Notes: generated by a model from the letters alone, not told the origin. 64,000 bases of DNA from Owenia fusiformis (GCA_903813345.2 CAIIXF020000001.1:37725366-37789365); one strand, 5' to 3'; counted from the first letter of the stretch, positions 34,075 through 47,454 are shown. Numbers and translations: made by a program.

Positions 34075-35555
34075 TTATGAATTCTCTTCTTTTACTAAGA
34101 TTTCATCAAGGATTTCCCTCAATAAATCCTCATCAGTTTCTTCCAATTCCTGTTCAGTTACTGTCTTTGTATGTTGGTTATTGCATTCATTCCCCTTGCA
34201 AACACAGAACAATGTACATGATAAAGATGCCTTGGAGCATGAACATTGCCCAGTTCTACATACATTGCCCTCTGATGCACATGTGCACTTAATGAGCTGG
34301 AGAATCCCTTCAGGGGCACAGGGTGTATCCTTGGGCATTGTTGTTGGGACAATTGAGCCTGTGCTGTTAATTTCCCAACCATAATCTGTCGGAAGGATAA
34401 GTGGGGGGTCAGGCATATCAGCATTTTTCCATACAGCTACTTGGAAATGAGCTCGCTTCACATGCTGGAAAAATGCTTCTGTTGTTTGTGGGAGGGATTT
34501 TAGCTTTGGTGCATTTGTAATGCGTTTTGCAGCAATTTATTTGCCCATACAGCATATCTCACATCAGACATTTTGTCTGTGACTTTAGGTGTAATTCCAT
34601 AACATCTAGAAACAAATTCTGTTGAAGTTTTCTCAACTTCAGTCATGTCTGCATTGACATCTCCCAAGTTAGTGAATGAGTATCTATTTAACACCTACAG
34701 GACTGTTAGCTTGCCAATTCCATGCATGCAAGATGTTGTATCACTGCCAGAGAGACCATGCGCAGCTAACAAGTTTGGGATTTTTAATTTGTGTTCATTT
34801 ACGGTTACATTTATGTTAATGTTTGCTCGGCCAGATGATGTTCCCTCCATTATGATGTTATTTTCCATTAACTTGTGCTTGAGACAGTGATGAAGAAGTA
34901 GAAGGAAAACATCAGTATCATCACTGAGTACACTGCTATTCTGTTGGCCTTTACTGGCAGCATGCAGAACCTGGTGTACGATAACAACATCTGCTTCTTC
35001 TTGAGTGTTCCTTAAGTCATCACATTGGTCAATATTGCTTTTGTGAATTTGTACAGGTGTTGGATCAGGACCTGTGATAACAAGGATGTTGGAGAATGAT
35101 CCTTCACTAGCTTTTTGAGTGAGATGGTCGATGACACATTTTATCAACTGGACCTTGTTCTCAGTCACATTCAGAACAACATTCTGTGCAGGGAGAGGTG
35201 TGTCAGAGCTGAACTTATACACTCTCCTGGCTGATTGAGCTCGAGATGACCTGGTGCTGTTCTTTATGCTATTGTCTTTATATCTGTCAAAGATAAGGTA
35301 TACATCTGATTTGGTTAGGAGTCTCAGGATGTACTTAGTGAAAGCAATACAGAAGTTTTCAATTTTGCCAGCCATCGGCCATGTTATGATCCAAAGGATG
35401 GCACACCCATCAACGACACGTACATTGCAATTGTTTCCTCTTGAGGTCTCCTCAATCTGTAACTTTTGTTTCAGTGTTGATTTTGAAGTTGTGATATTAA
35501 TTTCTCCATATTCATCAAATAGTGATAATGGAGGGAACATCATCTGGCAGAGCAA
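34075..35555 (-). pseudogene. Decayed transposon protein with GSDTTS block and Cys-rich tail, left/middle copy
   Basis: Three minus-strand pieces in order: 35555-34695, 34694-34500 and 34461-34075. The first contains IFDRYKDNSIK, SDDTDVFLLLLHHC and AAHGLSGSDTTSCMHG. A TAG stands where the other copy has Lys (GKLTVL/K/VLNRY). A frameshift follows near 34500. The last piece has PTDYGWEIN and a Cys-rich tail (CTCASEGNVC, CSCSKASLSC). This domain order is known to me from uncharacterised transposon-borne proteins in cnidarians, echinoderms and other invertebrates, often compared with PIN/FEN-type nucleases. The N-terminus is cut by the inversion junction. Confidence 0.65.
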
Positions 35556-36305
35556 ACATTAACATTAATGCAACTGTAAATGAACACAAATTAAAAATCC
35601 CAAACTTGTTAGCTGCGCATGGTCTCTCTGGCAGTGATACAACATCTTGCATGCATGGAATTTGCAAGCTAACAGTCCTGAAGGTGTTAAATAGATACTC
35701 ACTCACTAACTTGGGAGATGTCAATGCAGACATGACTGAAGTTGAGAAAACTTGAACAGAATTTGTATCTACTATAGATGTTATGGAATTACACCTAAAG
35801 TCACAGACAAAATATCTGATGTGAGATATGCTGTATGGGCAAATAAAATGCTGCAAAACACATTACAAATGCACCAAAGCTAAAATCCCGACCAACAACA
35901 GAAGCATTTTCCCAGCATGTGAAGCGAGCTCATTTCCAAGTAGCTATATGGAAAAATGCTGATATGCCTGACCCCCCACTTATCCTTCCAACAGATTATG
36001 GTTAGGAAATTAATAGCACGGGCTCACTTGTCCCAACAACAATGCCCAAGGATACACCCTGTGCCCCTGAAGGAATTCTCAAGCTCATTAAGTGCACATG
36101 TGCATCGGAGGGCAAGGTATGTAGAACTGGGCGATGTTCATGCTCGAAGGCATCTTTATCATGTACATTGTTCTGTGTTTGCAAGGGGAATGAATGCAAT
36201 AACCAACATACAAAGACAGTAACTGAACAGGAATTGGAAGAAACTGATGAGGATTTATTGAGGGAAATCCTTGATGAAATCTTAGTAAAAGAAGAGAATT
36301 CATAA
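35522..36305 (+). pseudogene. Same transposon protein, inverted right-arm copy
   Basis: The plus strand holds 35522-35755 (AAHGLSGSDTTSCMHG) and 36042-36305 (the Cys-rich tail), with breaks between them. It is the mirror copy of 34075-34860 and lacks the nuclease-like part, which lies only in the unpaired centre. Confidence 0.65.
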
Positions 36306-37144
36306 ATTCAAGATATAAATAGCACCAAGAAATGACCCTTGTGGAACATCATTATTATCATGTAGGTTACTTTTTACTCATTTCAGATATTTTATATGTG
36401 AGAAAGAGATCATAATCAGATGTATTTAGTATTATTTATTGATAATTTTGTAGGAAACACTAATATCCATTTGATATTATCACAGAATGAGACATTTCAT
36501 AAATTGTAAGGTTGGCGGCCATCTTGAATTTTTTTTTATTTTTGTCAAGAAACATTTCTGGAACCTAACATATTGGTATACATCATATTAAAACTCTATT
36601 ATAGAAAAAACAGCAAGATATGTTTATGTGTATGCTAGTTTTCTGTTCTAATATGCTGGTTAAAATACATAAAACGTGTGAAAATTCAAAATGGCCGCCA
36701 AAAAAATTCCTCAAGGATGCCCGTTGGGCATCCGACAGTTTCTGAATATGGATATCATGTTTAAACAGAAAATGCAAAAAAAGTTCATATAATAAGCATT
36801 TCCACCTCTACTGGCTCTACATCCAGACTATAAGGGTTGAATGGGATAAGGGTAATTGATAATTTTGCCATATGAATCCAGCTCTGCCTTTTGCTCAAGT
36901 GTGGCCATTTGGAGCATGTAATGTAAATGATCACAGTTCCTGAACCGATTGACTGGTTATATTGAAACTTTCAGGAAACAAATTTCCATAGAACTGTGCT
37001 GGTGTGTGCACATTTTCATTGATGTCACTTGTCTAGTTTAGGATATATTGCCTACTTCAATGGTCTCCTTTTTTCCGGTCACCCTGTAGATGATTTTGAA
37101 AACAATTGAAGTCAGTCTATGCAGTATTTGTTAAATTGTTGGAA

Positions 37145-37270
37145 GTTGTAAGAATTTGTTACAGACGCCGACCACCGATTGCCAACCGCCAACCACCAAC
37201 CTCTGACCGTCGACCGCCGTCAAAAAACGGAGACCATAACAATATGTCACCACTTTTTGATGGTGACATA
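37145..37270 (+). repeat. ACAGACGCCGA repeat, longest unit row
   Basis: TTTGTTACAGACGCCGAC is followed by about seven CCGACCAC/CCAACCGC units and AATATGTCACCACTTTTTGA. It lies inside the right part of the 33.1-37.4 kb palindrome. Confidence 0.6.
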
Positions 37271-37430
37271 ACAAGGCTATATTGTCTAACTTTGTGCCAA
37301 ATGATAATGACTTAATGACGTAACATGACTTATACGTAAGTTTAAATCGAGAAAACAAAAAACTCATATCCAGGAAGTTCATCCATTTTGTTACATTGAC
37401 GTTCCGTAACTAGTAGTGGAACAGTGATAT

Positions 37431-40400
37431 TGAGCACTTCGTTGATTTATTAATGTGCAGTTGTTGTCACGAAGCCAATGTTGTAACAATACATTCATAT
37501 ATCAGGCATTAATGAACTGTCTTGTATCGTGGATAGGTACGATCCTCTTGGGGCTAGTTAGAAGGTAAACCCATGATATATAAAGAGAATATACGATCTG
37601 GCTGTATATTACGATTCGGGGTTTATCGAACGAACGCATACAACTCGGTTAGTATATCGAGTGTTTTAAAGATCAATCTTTCGGTTCTCAATTTACTACC
37701 ATAACCGTTTTACGGATCTGATTAGTAGGGATATTTTCTCGTAGGCTTCTGTCATTCGTTTTAATGTGTGGATCGGTTAGATAACCTGTGTGGGTTCTCA
37801 CATAGGCTAACGACATTTAAATGCCTTTGGGACCTATCATACTACAATCACTGGATTATTTTACGATTTCATTATTCGCTGGTAACCCAAAGGAGACAAC
37901 TTGTGACTTTTAAGAGGCTTAATGTGTAAGGATATGTGGAAATTATTTTCTAGATTTGACAAATTTCGCGTTAGATCTGTGAAAAGTGTATGTAATCATC
38001 AGATCTACACATTCTCCATCAGTTGTATGCGGAGCGGACCGTGAATGGAATCCTTACTGACTTTTCCCATGCAATACATCCATCTGACGTTGATCCTCGG
38101 GAGATCCCAAATGGTCCCACAGGTGAATCGATACAATATTCAGTCGGTATATCGACTTACTTGGTCTTTTTAAATTAGGCACGAAATGCAGGCTGCAATT
38201 AATTCTATTGTTGGAGTATAAAGCGTCTTCAATAATTAATCGTATTAGGCGGAATAAGGTGTAGAACATAGCCAATCAAATACATCCTGCCGGTTCAAGA
38301 CAGACGTACTACTACATACATCAGATGGAAGGATCAGTTTGATCAGTTTTGTTAAAGCCACTGAATCAAGGTATACTCCATATGGATCTTAAGTGAAGAG
38401 TCGGAAGACTAATAGTGTTCTTAACAGGTAGATTAGAAATTACCATCGAGACATCATCTGCGTCTGAACGGCTTTCTACAAAAAGCCATCAGTATAATAA
38501 CGGTCTACCTGGCTAGATAACCTAGATAGATACAAGAAGAAATTGCTCCAACATTATGCCCTTTAAGTTGAGGAGGAGGAGGTTTATATCGTGCTTCTAT
38601 AAGCTAGTTCCGAGCCAACCCAGGTAGGCTGATAATTACAGCACATTTTTACTCGACACAGGTATCATCGAAACCCAGTTTCGGATTTCTAAACGCTGCC
38701 AATAAAACTTCCAACGGCTTCTTAGGCGAAGGTTATTTATACATTCACAAGAGGAACGAAGGTAGATACCAATCAGCTGGTTTGTGGAAAAAAGAATGTA
38801 GCAAATCATATCATGTTGTTGGTGCATAAGTTCTCAGCCACGCCAATATCTCGGATATACGATGGGGTTTGCTGCTGTTTGGATATGACACATTGGTTCC
38901 ACATCACAAGTTTAGGTAAGGCTTAACATATAGCGCATATCTTTTAGCACGAACTACTCCATCAGTTACACGGTCTAAATAGAGCTTGCCCGCATTACAT
39001 ATATTTCACCCTGGTAGAAAAGCAAACCCCAGACCTAATTTTATATCCTGCCATGCAATGCTTTCCAAACTAACACACAGATCAATATTGGATAGGTTTC
39101 TTTGAATATTTTCTCTTTGTGGAATCAATATATTGACAATAAATATGCATTTGCCAATATGTAATAACAAACTATATTCTCTGTGTGGATTAACTATTTT
39201 CTAAGAGTTAAGTAGAGTTCTAAATGATTCGAACTTGGAAATCAGAAGTACTGCGTTTATTGAAAATAGATCATTAGAAAATGAAGTATAATTTATCTAC
39301 ACTATTTGAAAGCACTCTTTGCAGAAATGGTAAAGTTCTGCCAATATTGTTATATACTGTTTCTGTTAATGCTGAGTGTCTGCTATACATTATCTGCATA
39401 CCTGATATGCTTACCTGAGCCATTATTATTCAATTTTAGCATTTATGTAGATCAATACGGAATTCTGGATGATGGTTCTCTACTGTGTATTTACCGGGCC
39501 AATAGTCTTAGTTTATGTATTACTTAGGTAGTTCCAATATTGACCACTTAGCCGTATTATCAGAATTGTAGGTAGAACTCAACAATAATACAAACGATCG
39601 TTTCATCCGGCCACTAGCATGCACTACAAACATGGCAGTACACATAACTGACGTTCTGCTGTATCTATCTCAGCTCTAATCAAATTAGTTTTAACCTTAT
39701 ACCACGCGTTAACGTAACACTGAACGACAACATAGTTGCTATTTCCAAGATAGATTTTTCAATTTCGATAGATAGGAGATTAATTATAGATATTCATGCT
39801 TCGTGATTTCCATGCTTTGAAGATTTTACAATTAGTTAGGTAGACCGCGTTTGGTATTGGTCGATATCTGGAGTTATTAACTACCAACATATGAAATGAC
39901 TGAGACAGCCATCGGGTTTATTTCATAATTCTAACTATGAAATTGTTATAGACGTAGAACCAAATAACTTCATAAGAAGATCGATTAGACTTGTATTCAT
40001 TCCCTTATTCCTGAATTGGGTTCCGTCGTGTTATTTTAAACTCAGATTATAATAAGTATGATATCAATGATGAGAATGGAATGTATCTTTAGTTATCGAT
40101 ATTCGTTAATTAAACATATTTGTTTCTGGCATTAATACACTTATACGGATAATCAACTCTATTAATTTGCCTTAATCTCCCAATATGGTCAGTTGTACTT
40201 TTTCATCTCTTTTTGGTTTTCTAAATAGTTGAACGTCATCTTTATCATGTTTGGCGTTTTTAAAGCCATTGATTTATTTTATTATTCAAACCCAAACAAG
40301 TTGTATAGCTGTATATCAGTAGTTTGTTATATGTCACCACCAAGAGCATTCTCAGTTATGTGTATCGTCATCGTGATATCCATTTGAAGTTGTTCCTGTT

Positions 40401-42080
40401 TTTTTTTGTCTGTAGAACTCTTAAAGTAATCATTGCTAATGGATACGTGTATAGTTTTCGAAGGCAATGTTAATCTTTCACCAAGAACAAAGGAAGCGCC
40501 TCTCTGGCTTCCTTCATTCATTGTGAACACATTCAGCGTTGATCGCAAGTTGGAAGAAGTTGGAACCGTGTGCATTTCAATATTTTGATTTCACATTCCA
40601 TCTAGGCCTTATATTATGGAATTGGGCCATGCCGTACGAAACTTGTGGAGAAAGGCATGTATTTAATGTTGCCTAGTTTCGGAGTATGGACTTGCCCGCA
40701 TCGCAAAACCCAAGTCCCTCTCTCCCGAACGTTCCAAAGAGGCCACGCAAGCGGCAGGTAAGAGAGGGTCTGGTAAATGACTTGCCCGAGCCGTAACATT
40801 TCAGTGCCTTTTCAAAAAACATCTCTCAGTTATAAATAGCTGTTGAGAAATACTGAACGATATAAATAACTTGAAACATCCAGGTCCATGGGATGTTTAT
40901 TTTCCCGACCTTCATATGGGCTTCGTTTAGATAGAGAGTAGTTGTTATTCCGTACGAAATCAGTTCATTCGTAAATGCAAACGTATGTTACTGATGTTAA
41001 GCGTCTTATTCGAGTCCATCCACATGGGAAATGTATCTGAACTTATCTTGTTCCTCTGTGTATCTCTTGGATCCTCTTTGAATTGCTATCAGTTGTTTTT
41101 CGGCACGGAAGTTGGGTTTAGTATTAAAAGAAACATTGAGTTCTGGAATATCTTAGTTTCCTCGTCGTGGAGAAAATGTAGGCCTAATGTGGTGAGTTGG
41201 ATTGTGAAGTGATGGGAACCGGGCTAGTGGAAGGAACACTTGAATTGAGTGTTATAAAATTAAGGTCTACTACGAGCCCTTTTTGCCAATTCCTTGAAGA
41301 GCGAAGGAAATGTATCGAGAAAACATGGGAAATAATTTAATTATCAGGGAAGGAAACGATTGCATAATCAGTCCTTTCTGATATCACTCAAGTTTCATAC
41401 TCCCATGTGTGGAATTATTACGTAAACGGATTCAACCATTCTAACCTGCAGTCTAGTGAAACGGTGGTGGATAACACTGACAAGGCGGCTGGCGGGCATA
41501 ACTCAATGCTTACATTCACAGAAGTTTTTATACCTGACATTTACAAATCTACCTTCGTGTTTACACTTTTGAAAATATTACACACATACTATCGAGAATC
41601 TTCTCTTACCCTAGAAGCAATCTGGATTTCTAATACACAATATTTTAGTTTGGTATTTAATATGAAGAAATTGTATTCATATACTTAGCTTATTCTGATG
41701 CTCATCAGATGATGAACAAGACACACAGTCATAATCAAGCCTTGAAGAGCAAAATGGTCACCGTGTCATTCAGCCAACATACCCAAAACCTAATCATATA
41801 TTTACACTAGTCTGCTCTTGCATCTATTAAAATTTCAAGATTGCATCTGTAAATATTTCAAGTTGAACAGGTTTTCCTGGATTTTTTGATGACAAGAATC
41901 GATCTTTTGTCCCAACTTTGATAAACTTAGATAACATCGTTTGTGACCTAGTTTGATGACCTTGACCTTCGACCTTGACATTTTCTATTTTCAGACCTCG
42001 GTGGGTATTTTGTAATTTAGTTGACCTTTTCCAAAGTTGAACAGGTTAGCGGTTTTCTTGGAATTATTTTGATGAGTTGA
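37431..42080. other. Long gene-poor stretch
   Basis: No recognisable domain, splice-consistent exon series or transposon end was found, apart from the minus-strand frame at 40327-40575 listed separately. The base composition looks like ordinary intergenic DNA. Confidence 0.4.
40327..40575 (-). CDS. Possible hypothetical ORF or exon, unrecognised
   Basis: An 82-codon minus-strand frame from an ATG to TAA with mixed, protein-like composition (LRSTLNVFTMNEGSQRG, FVLGERLTLPSK, ISNDYFKSSTDKKK). I recognise no domain, signal peptide or membrane segment, and there is no clear partner exon on either side. It could be chance. It is listed because it reads better than the surrounding frames. Confidence 0.2.
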   Translation of the reverse strand: MHTVPTSSNLRSTLNVFTMNEGSQRGASFVLGERLTLPSKTIHVSISNDYFKSSTDKKKQEQLQMDITMTIHITENALGGDI

Positions 42081-42084
42081 TTTG

Positions 42085-42460
42085 TAGTCTCGAATAACTC
42101 CATTATGGTTATACCTTACGATTGTGATCATTAATAGTAAAAACTAAAACGGGACCTTTAAACATTGCTCCCTGTAAAACATACATACGGTACATACAAA
42201 TGTATCATGAACTAGGTTTCTTGAGAACTTTTAGATGATTCAAAATGCCCGATTTATCAAAATGGCCGCCATGTAACAAAGCCAGCATACTCAAAAGCTG
42301 TAACTGTAAAACTCCATTGTGGTTATACCTTACGGTTATGATCATCAATAGTAAAAACTAAAATGGAACCTTCAAAGATTTTAAACATTGTTCCCTGTAA
42401 AATATAGGCCTATAGTAAGATAGTAAGTACTCTGGTACATATCACGAACTAGATTTCGTT
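42085..42460 (+). repeat. Local tandem duplication, about 215 bp apart
   Basis: ACTCCATTATGGTTATACCT at 42088 recurs with few changes at 42308, followed in both by GATCAT-AATAGTAAAAACTA, CCTGTAAAA and ATCA(C/T)GAACTAG. No coding role was seen. Confidence 0.65.
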
Positions 42461-43539
42461 AGGTTCGGGCCTTTTTCCTTTGTGCCATATGGCCGTGAAT
42501 TGGACTATCCTAATACACGACAAAATATTCTACTTTGAGAAAAATGGAATTGATTTTCCTTACTGTTCCAGAGAAAGCACCACTGTCCTAATCGACTGAC
42601 TGAATACTGAATAGTTAAAGCATTTGTCTTGAGTGTAACAGAGAGCATTTTGGCAATGCAACATTTTTAGTATTAGAAGTGCTCAAATTAAAAGCGGTTT
42701 AGATTGAGAGAATAATTCACAAATAGTTATTCAAAAATGATATCACATATAGTTTTTGACTAACCACCCATGCAGAAGTCATGGAAGTCGAGAACTACTC
42801 TAATTTGAGCTTAAAACCCTCTTCTGTAGTAATTACATTTGGTCTTGAATTGAGCAGTAGCACAGTGCTATTTCTAAATACTTCAATTTGTAACGAAAAT
42901 AACCCAGAGAGCTTGTCAAAGCAATATGTCTGGATGATTTTTTTCATGAAACGAACAGAAATGTGTTGCTATTTGTTTTCAAGTAATGCTCAATTTTCTT
43001 ATATCCTTTAGCGTCATGAAATTTTCAAACTTGAACCAATTCAAATATTTTGAGCATGTCGTTTTTAATTATAACCCTTTAAAAATATCTTAATATGCAT
43101 TTTTTGTTTAGCCTTGGTTGTATTACACGAAACATGAAGATAAATCCTCTACTGAGGGGAAAACAATTACACAGCTATAGCCAGGGGTATCATTGAAGAA
43201 CATGACCAATTAAAAACTTGCTAGTCAATTATCATAAGGATTACCGAGTCAAATAATGGCACCTGCTCGTGGATAGTGTAGCCGATTTGGGATTTTCTTT
43301 CTGAATGCCAAAAACTCCTTGTTGTAATTAAATTGCGTTTTAGATTAAGCTTTTTTCCATTAGCAAAGAGTGATGAGAATTTTAGATGGTTAGATTGGAT
43401 TGATCGGTGGAATGGAATATGACATCTCGGTGGGATTACGTAGGTCAGATCCAGAGCCCATTGTAATGTAATGTATACTTACTTCAAAGCTACTTGCCTT
43501 GGGTCAGATAAATGTTGCTATAAAGTACTATACATTATC

Positions 43540-43795
43540 CAATGCCCAGTAGTGTTTTAGGGAGGCAAGCTGATGAGATAATCTGTATCCTAATGTTATG
43601 GTTCCCATATCCAGAACATCCATATCTCCCCCTCCTGGGCATATCTTCTCACTTCCGGCCAAAAAATCTTTTTTTTAAATTAAGAATTTTTTTAACAATT
43701 GTGAAACAAATAGTTACTGGGTATATGATTAAGCAGTTGTGTACTGGGAGGTTTTGGATATAGGGTTTATCTAGAGGGATGCATATCTACCTCAT
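43540..43795 (-). repeat. Dispersed repeat family Y, copy 2 (inverse)
   Basis: Reverse-complement match to 7460-7760, then the GTACTGGGAGGTTTTGGATA motif at about 43741 in plus orientation. It directly abuts the satellite that starts near 43797. Confidence 0.55.
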
Positions 43796-43796
43796 T

Positions 43797-46180
43797 GATA
43801 TTGACATATTAGTCAATATTTAGAAACACTTACAATAACTCCACCATCACACACTATCTGGAATCACATATTAACTATTGCACCAATTAGTAAATATTTG
43901 AAATCACATACGCCTTATTTATTTCACGATTATGCTTCTGCCACAATTCTTTTATCAAACTGAAAGAAAATGAATGTTCAGGACACTCAAAAATCTATAC
44001 TGGGCTTTCCTCATCTTATACGATGGGCAACACTACCTGTGTATTTCCAGATAGTAATAATTACTCATTTCAAGATATTGTGTAATGGTCCAGTTAGTAC
44101 CAAGGCATTCCCACACATCATAGTTAGCAATCATGGGTTTGCATATATCATCATGTAATGATAGATTTAGGTTTTTCCAGATATTTATTCATGCAATAGG
44201 TGCAATAGTTAATCAATGTTTTCAGATATTGTGCGATGGTCTAGTTATTAAAGTGTTTCCAAATATTGACTCAATCATGAGTGTGCAATAGTTAATAAGT
44301 GTTTCCAAGTTTTTGTGACAGTAGAATTACTAATTAAAGGTGTTTCTAATGATTGACTGATAATTGTGCAATGGAATAAGTGTTTCCAGATATTGTGTGA
44401 TGGTCGAGTGATTAAACTGTTTTCAAATATTGACTAATGAGCGTGCAATAGTTGGTAAGTGTTTCCAAATATTTTGTGATAGTAGAGTTGCAAAAGTGTT
44501 TCCAATGATTGACTAATAAGTTTGCAATAGGTGTTTCCAGATATTGTTTGATGGTGGAGTATTAAAAGTATTTCCAAATATTGACTAATGAGTGTGCAGC
44601 AATTAATAAATGTTTTCTGATATTATTTGGTGGTGGAGTTATTAAACTGTCACTAAATATTGACTATCATGAATGTGCAATAGTTGATAAGTGTTTTCAG
44701 ATATTTTGTGATGCCGGAGTTCCTACTAAAGTTTTTTCACAAATATTGACTAATGTCAATAAGTCCAGAAATTGTGTCATGTTGGAGTAATTAAAGTATT
44801 TACAAATATTGTCTAATGAGTGTGCAGCAATTAATAAATGTTTTCTGATATTATTTGGTGGTGGAGTTATTAAACTGTCACTAAACATTAACCAATGAAT
44901 GTGCAATAGTTGATAAGTGTTTCCAAGTATTTTTTGATAGTAGAATTACTTATATGTTTCTAATGATTGACTGATAATTGTACAATAGTAATAAGTGTTT
45001 TCAGATATTGTGTGATGGTCGAGTGATTAAACTGTTTTCAAATATTGACTAATGAGCGTGCAATAGTTGATTAGTGTTTCCAAATATTTTGTGATAGTAG
45101 AGTTGCAAAAGTGTTTCCAATGATTGACTTATAAGTTTGCAATAGGTGTTTCCAGATATTGTTTGATGGTGGAGTATTAAAAGTATTTCCAAATATTGAC
45201 TAATGAGTGTGCAGCAATTGTTAAATGTTTTCTGATATTATTTGGTGGTGGAGTTATTAAACTGTCACTAAACATTGACTAATGAATGTGCAATAGTTGA
45301 TAAGTGTTTCCAAGTATTTTGTGATAGTAGAATTATTTAAGTGTTTCTAATGATTGACTAATAATTGTGCAATAGTAATAAGTGTTTCCAGATATTGTGT
45401 GATGGTCGAGTGATTAAACTGTCGCCAGATATTGACTAATGAGTGTGCAATAGTTGAAAAGTGTTTCCAAGTATTTTGTGATAGTAGAATTACTTAAGTG
45501 TTTCTAATGATTGACTGATAATTGTGCAATAGTAATAAGTGTTTTCAGATATTGTGTGATGGTCGAGTGATTAAACCGTCGCCAGATATTGACTAATGAG
45601 TGTGCAATAGTTGATAAGTGTTTCCAAGTATTTTGTGATCGTAGAATTACTTAAGTGTTTCTAATGTTTGACTAAAAATTGTACAGTAGTAATAAGTGTT
45701 TCCAGATATTGTGTGATGGTCGAGTTATTAAACTGTAACCAAATATTGACTAATGATTGTGCAATAGTTACGAAGTGTTTCCAAATATTTTGTGATAGTA
45801 GAGTTACTTCAGTGTTTCCAATGATTGATTTATAAGTGTGCAATAATTATTAAGTTCAGATATTGTGTGACGGTGGAGTGTTCTCAAATAATTACTAATT
45901 GGTGCAATAGTAATAAGTGTTTCCAGATTTTTTGTGATGGTGAAATTCCAAAAACTTACTAATGGGTGCAATAGTTAATCGGTGTTTCCATTATATTAGT
46001 AATTGATTGTCGGGCTACTGTTTAAAGTATGACTTCATATCAAGTATTGCGTCCAATGATTGACTTGCATTCAGAACATTATGCAATGAACAAGATTCAG
46101 AAAAGTGATAGAAATGTGTCTGCAACGTTCTAGATATCAACTAATAGGCGCAATGATCAATCAGTGATTTCAGATATTAT
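43797..46180 (+). repeat. Satellite array, about 78-79 bp monomer, partly dimeric
   Basis: The monomer runs from TGACTAATGAGTGTGCAATA through AGTGTTTCCA and GATATTGTGTGATGGT back to TTGACTAAT. Alternating monomer types of 79 and 78 bp give a dimer of about 157 bp in the section around 45280-45690. About 30 monomers are present. The first 200 bp (about 43800-43990) contain monomers in the opposite orientation. Confidence 0.88.
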
Positions 46181-47454
46181 GAAATTGACGTAAATAACCT
46201 ACAGACACCGTCCCCTTGGAAAAGAGATTTTGTCGACTGTGCCAATTATTACATGTATCAATTCACAGATCATACCCCTAAACTACAAAGGGAACTGTTT
46301 CTATTTATGGACCAGTTTGGACCAGATGAGACTATCCATTAGGGAAGAATCGATTGTTCTTGCATATAAAAATAAACGTTTTTATTAAACAGATCAGACC
46401 AATGCTATACTTTAAAAGCAATGTGATCTATTGAGGCCATAGATATAAACCATTCGGGTGTAACAATTAATAGGCATTCGATAAATCAAACTATGTAATG
46501 GCATCTAAAGAAACAGAAATTGATATGATTCCGTAATAATACAACAAAAACTATTTTATGTCTACCTAAAGCTAAAATTCCTCAATGTTAATGATGTATA
46601 TTTCAACGTAACGTGTTATTTTATCTCCCGATTCACAGTTGTAAAGTTGAATTACAGTGGCGTAACTCTTAATAAATTCTCATTTTCTCGAATTCTTATT
46701 TTCCCATTTTTTATTTGGCCCTTTCCATATCGTACCAAACTAATATCTTTTGAAATTAAAAAGTCACTTTGCGGTGTGAACATTTCAATAGTAATATTAT
46801 ATCTTTGTACAAATATTATATCATATAACATGCGTTGAGGTCATCTTGCCAAAGCCATTTTGCTTGCTATTTTTGTTCCACTATTTTCAGAAATTACACT
46901 GATTAAAAGGAATGTAAAAACTTTAAAAAATAATTTCCTCATTGATCTTAGCCTTTTTCCTCGTTGTGTTCTATCGCAAACAGCGTTCTTGTGTAACCTA
47001 CACTCCCGGCTCTAAGTTTGGAAAAATATATTTACATTTAATACGGCAACTTTTGAAAATCGCTTCTACTATGTGTGTATTGGCTAGAAAATATTGCAAC
47101 TAGCAGTGAAGTAATATTATATAATCTGTTTTATGAGGTTTCTAGCGAGCGTGTTGTCTTTTGGTGTTAGTTTGAGATGGTTATCATGCGTTAAAGCTAT
47201 AAAGCAATGAGACCATTGGTTTTGGGCAAAATGTTGTTATGATGCAGTTGCAAATGAATAATCAAACATTTCCGAAATGTACTTCATATGGTTTAATACC
47301 AATGTATATTTTTTTGTAAGTTCCAAAGTTTTGGATGGGAGTGTATAAAAATAGCACTGTGTGAAACAGTTTATATTATCGAATGTTTTGAACGTTGTGG
47401 TACTTGATGTTTAGCTCTTGATGAATCCGGATATATCCACAATCTGCTCTATGG
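46181..47454. other. Gene-free stretch after the satellite
   Basis: Nothing recognised. Degraded satellite-like words fade out by about 46180. Confidence 0.4.

Larger units (their letters stand above)
33095..37430. mobile_element. 4.3 kb nested palindrome (inverted-repeat element within inverted repeat)
   Basis: The outer arms, about 33095-33240 and 37285-37425, match in inverse orientation (GGAACGTCAATGTAACAAAA, GATGAACTTCCTGG). The inner arms, about 33540-34865 and 35522-36830, match at roughly 95% by eye, so they are younger. The unpaired middle is about 660 bp. The inner arms carry the transposon gene fragments described separately. A mariner end (GGTCACCCTG) sits at 37076-37086. Confidence 0.75.

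Noticed and set aside
34158-34424. Second frame over the Cys-rich transposon segment
   Set aside because: The other frame (34461-34075) carries the Cys-rich motif kept in both palindrome arms, and this one is its shadow.
43797-46180. CRISPR-like array
   Set aside because: Repeats are head-to-tail and diverged with no unique spacers, and the window is eukaryotic. It is a satellite.
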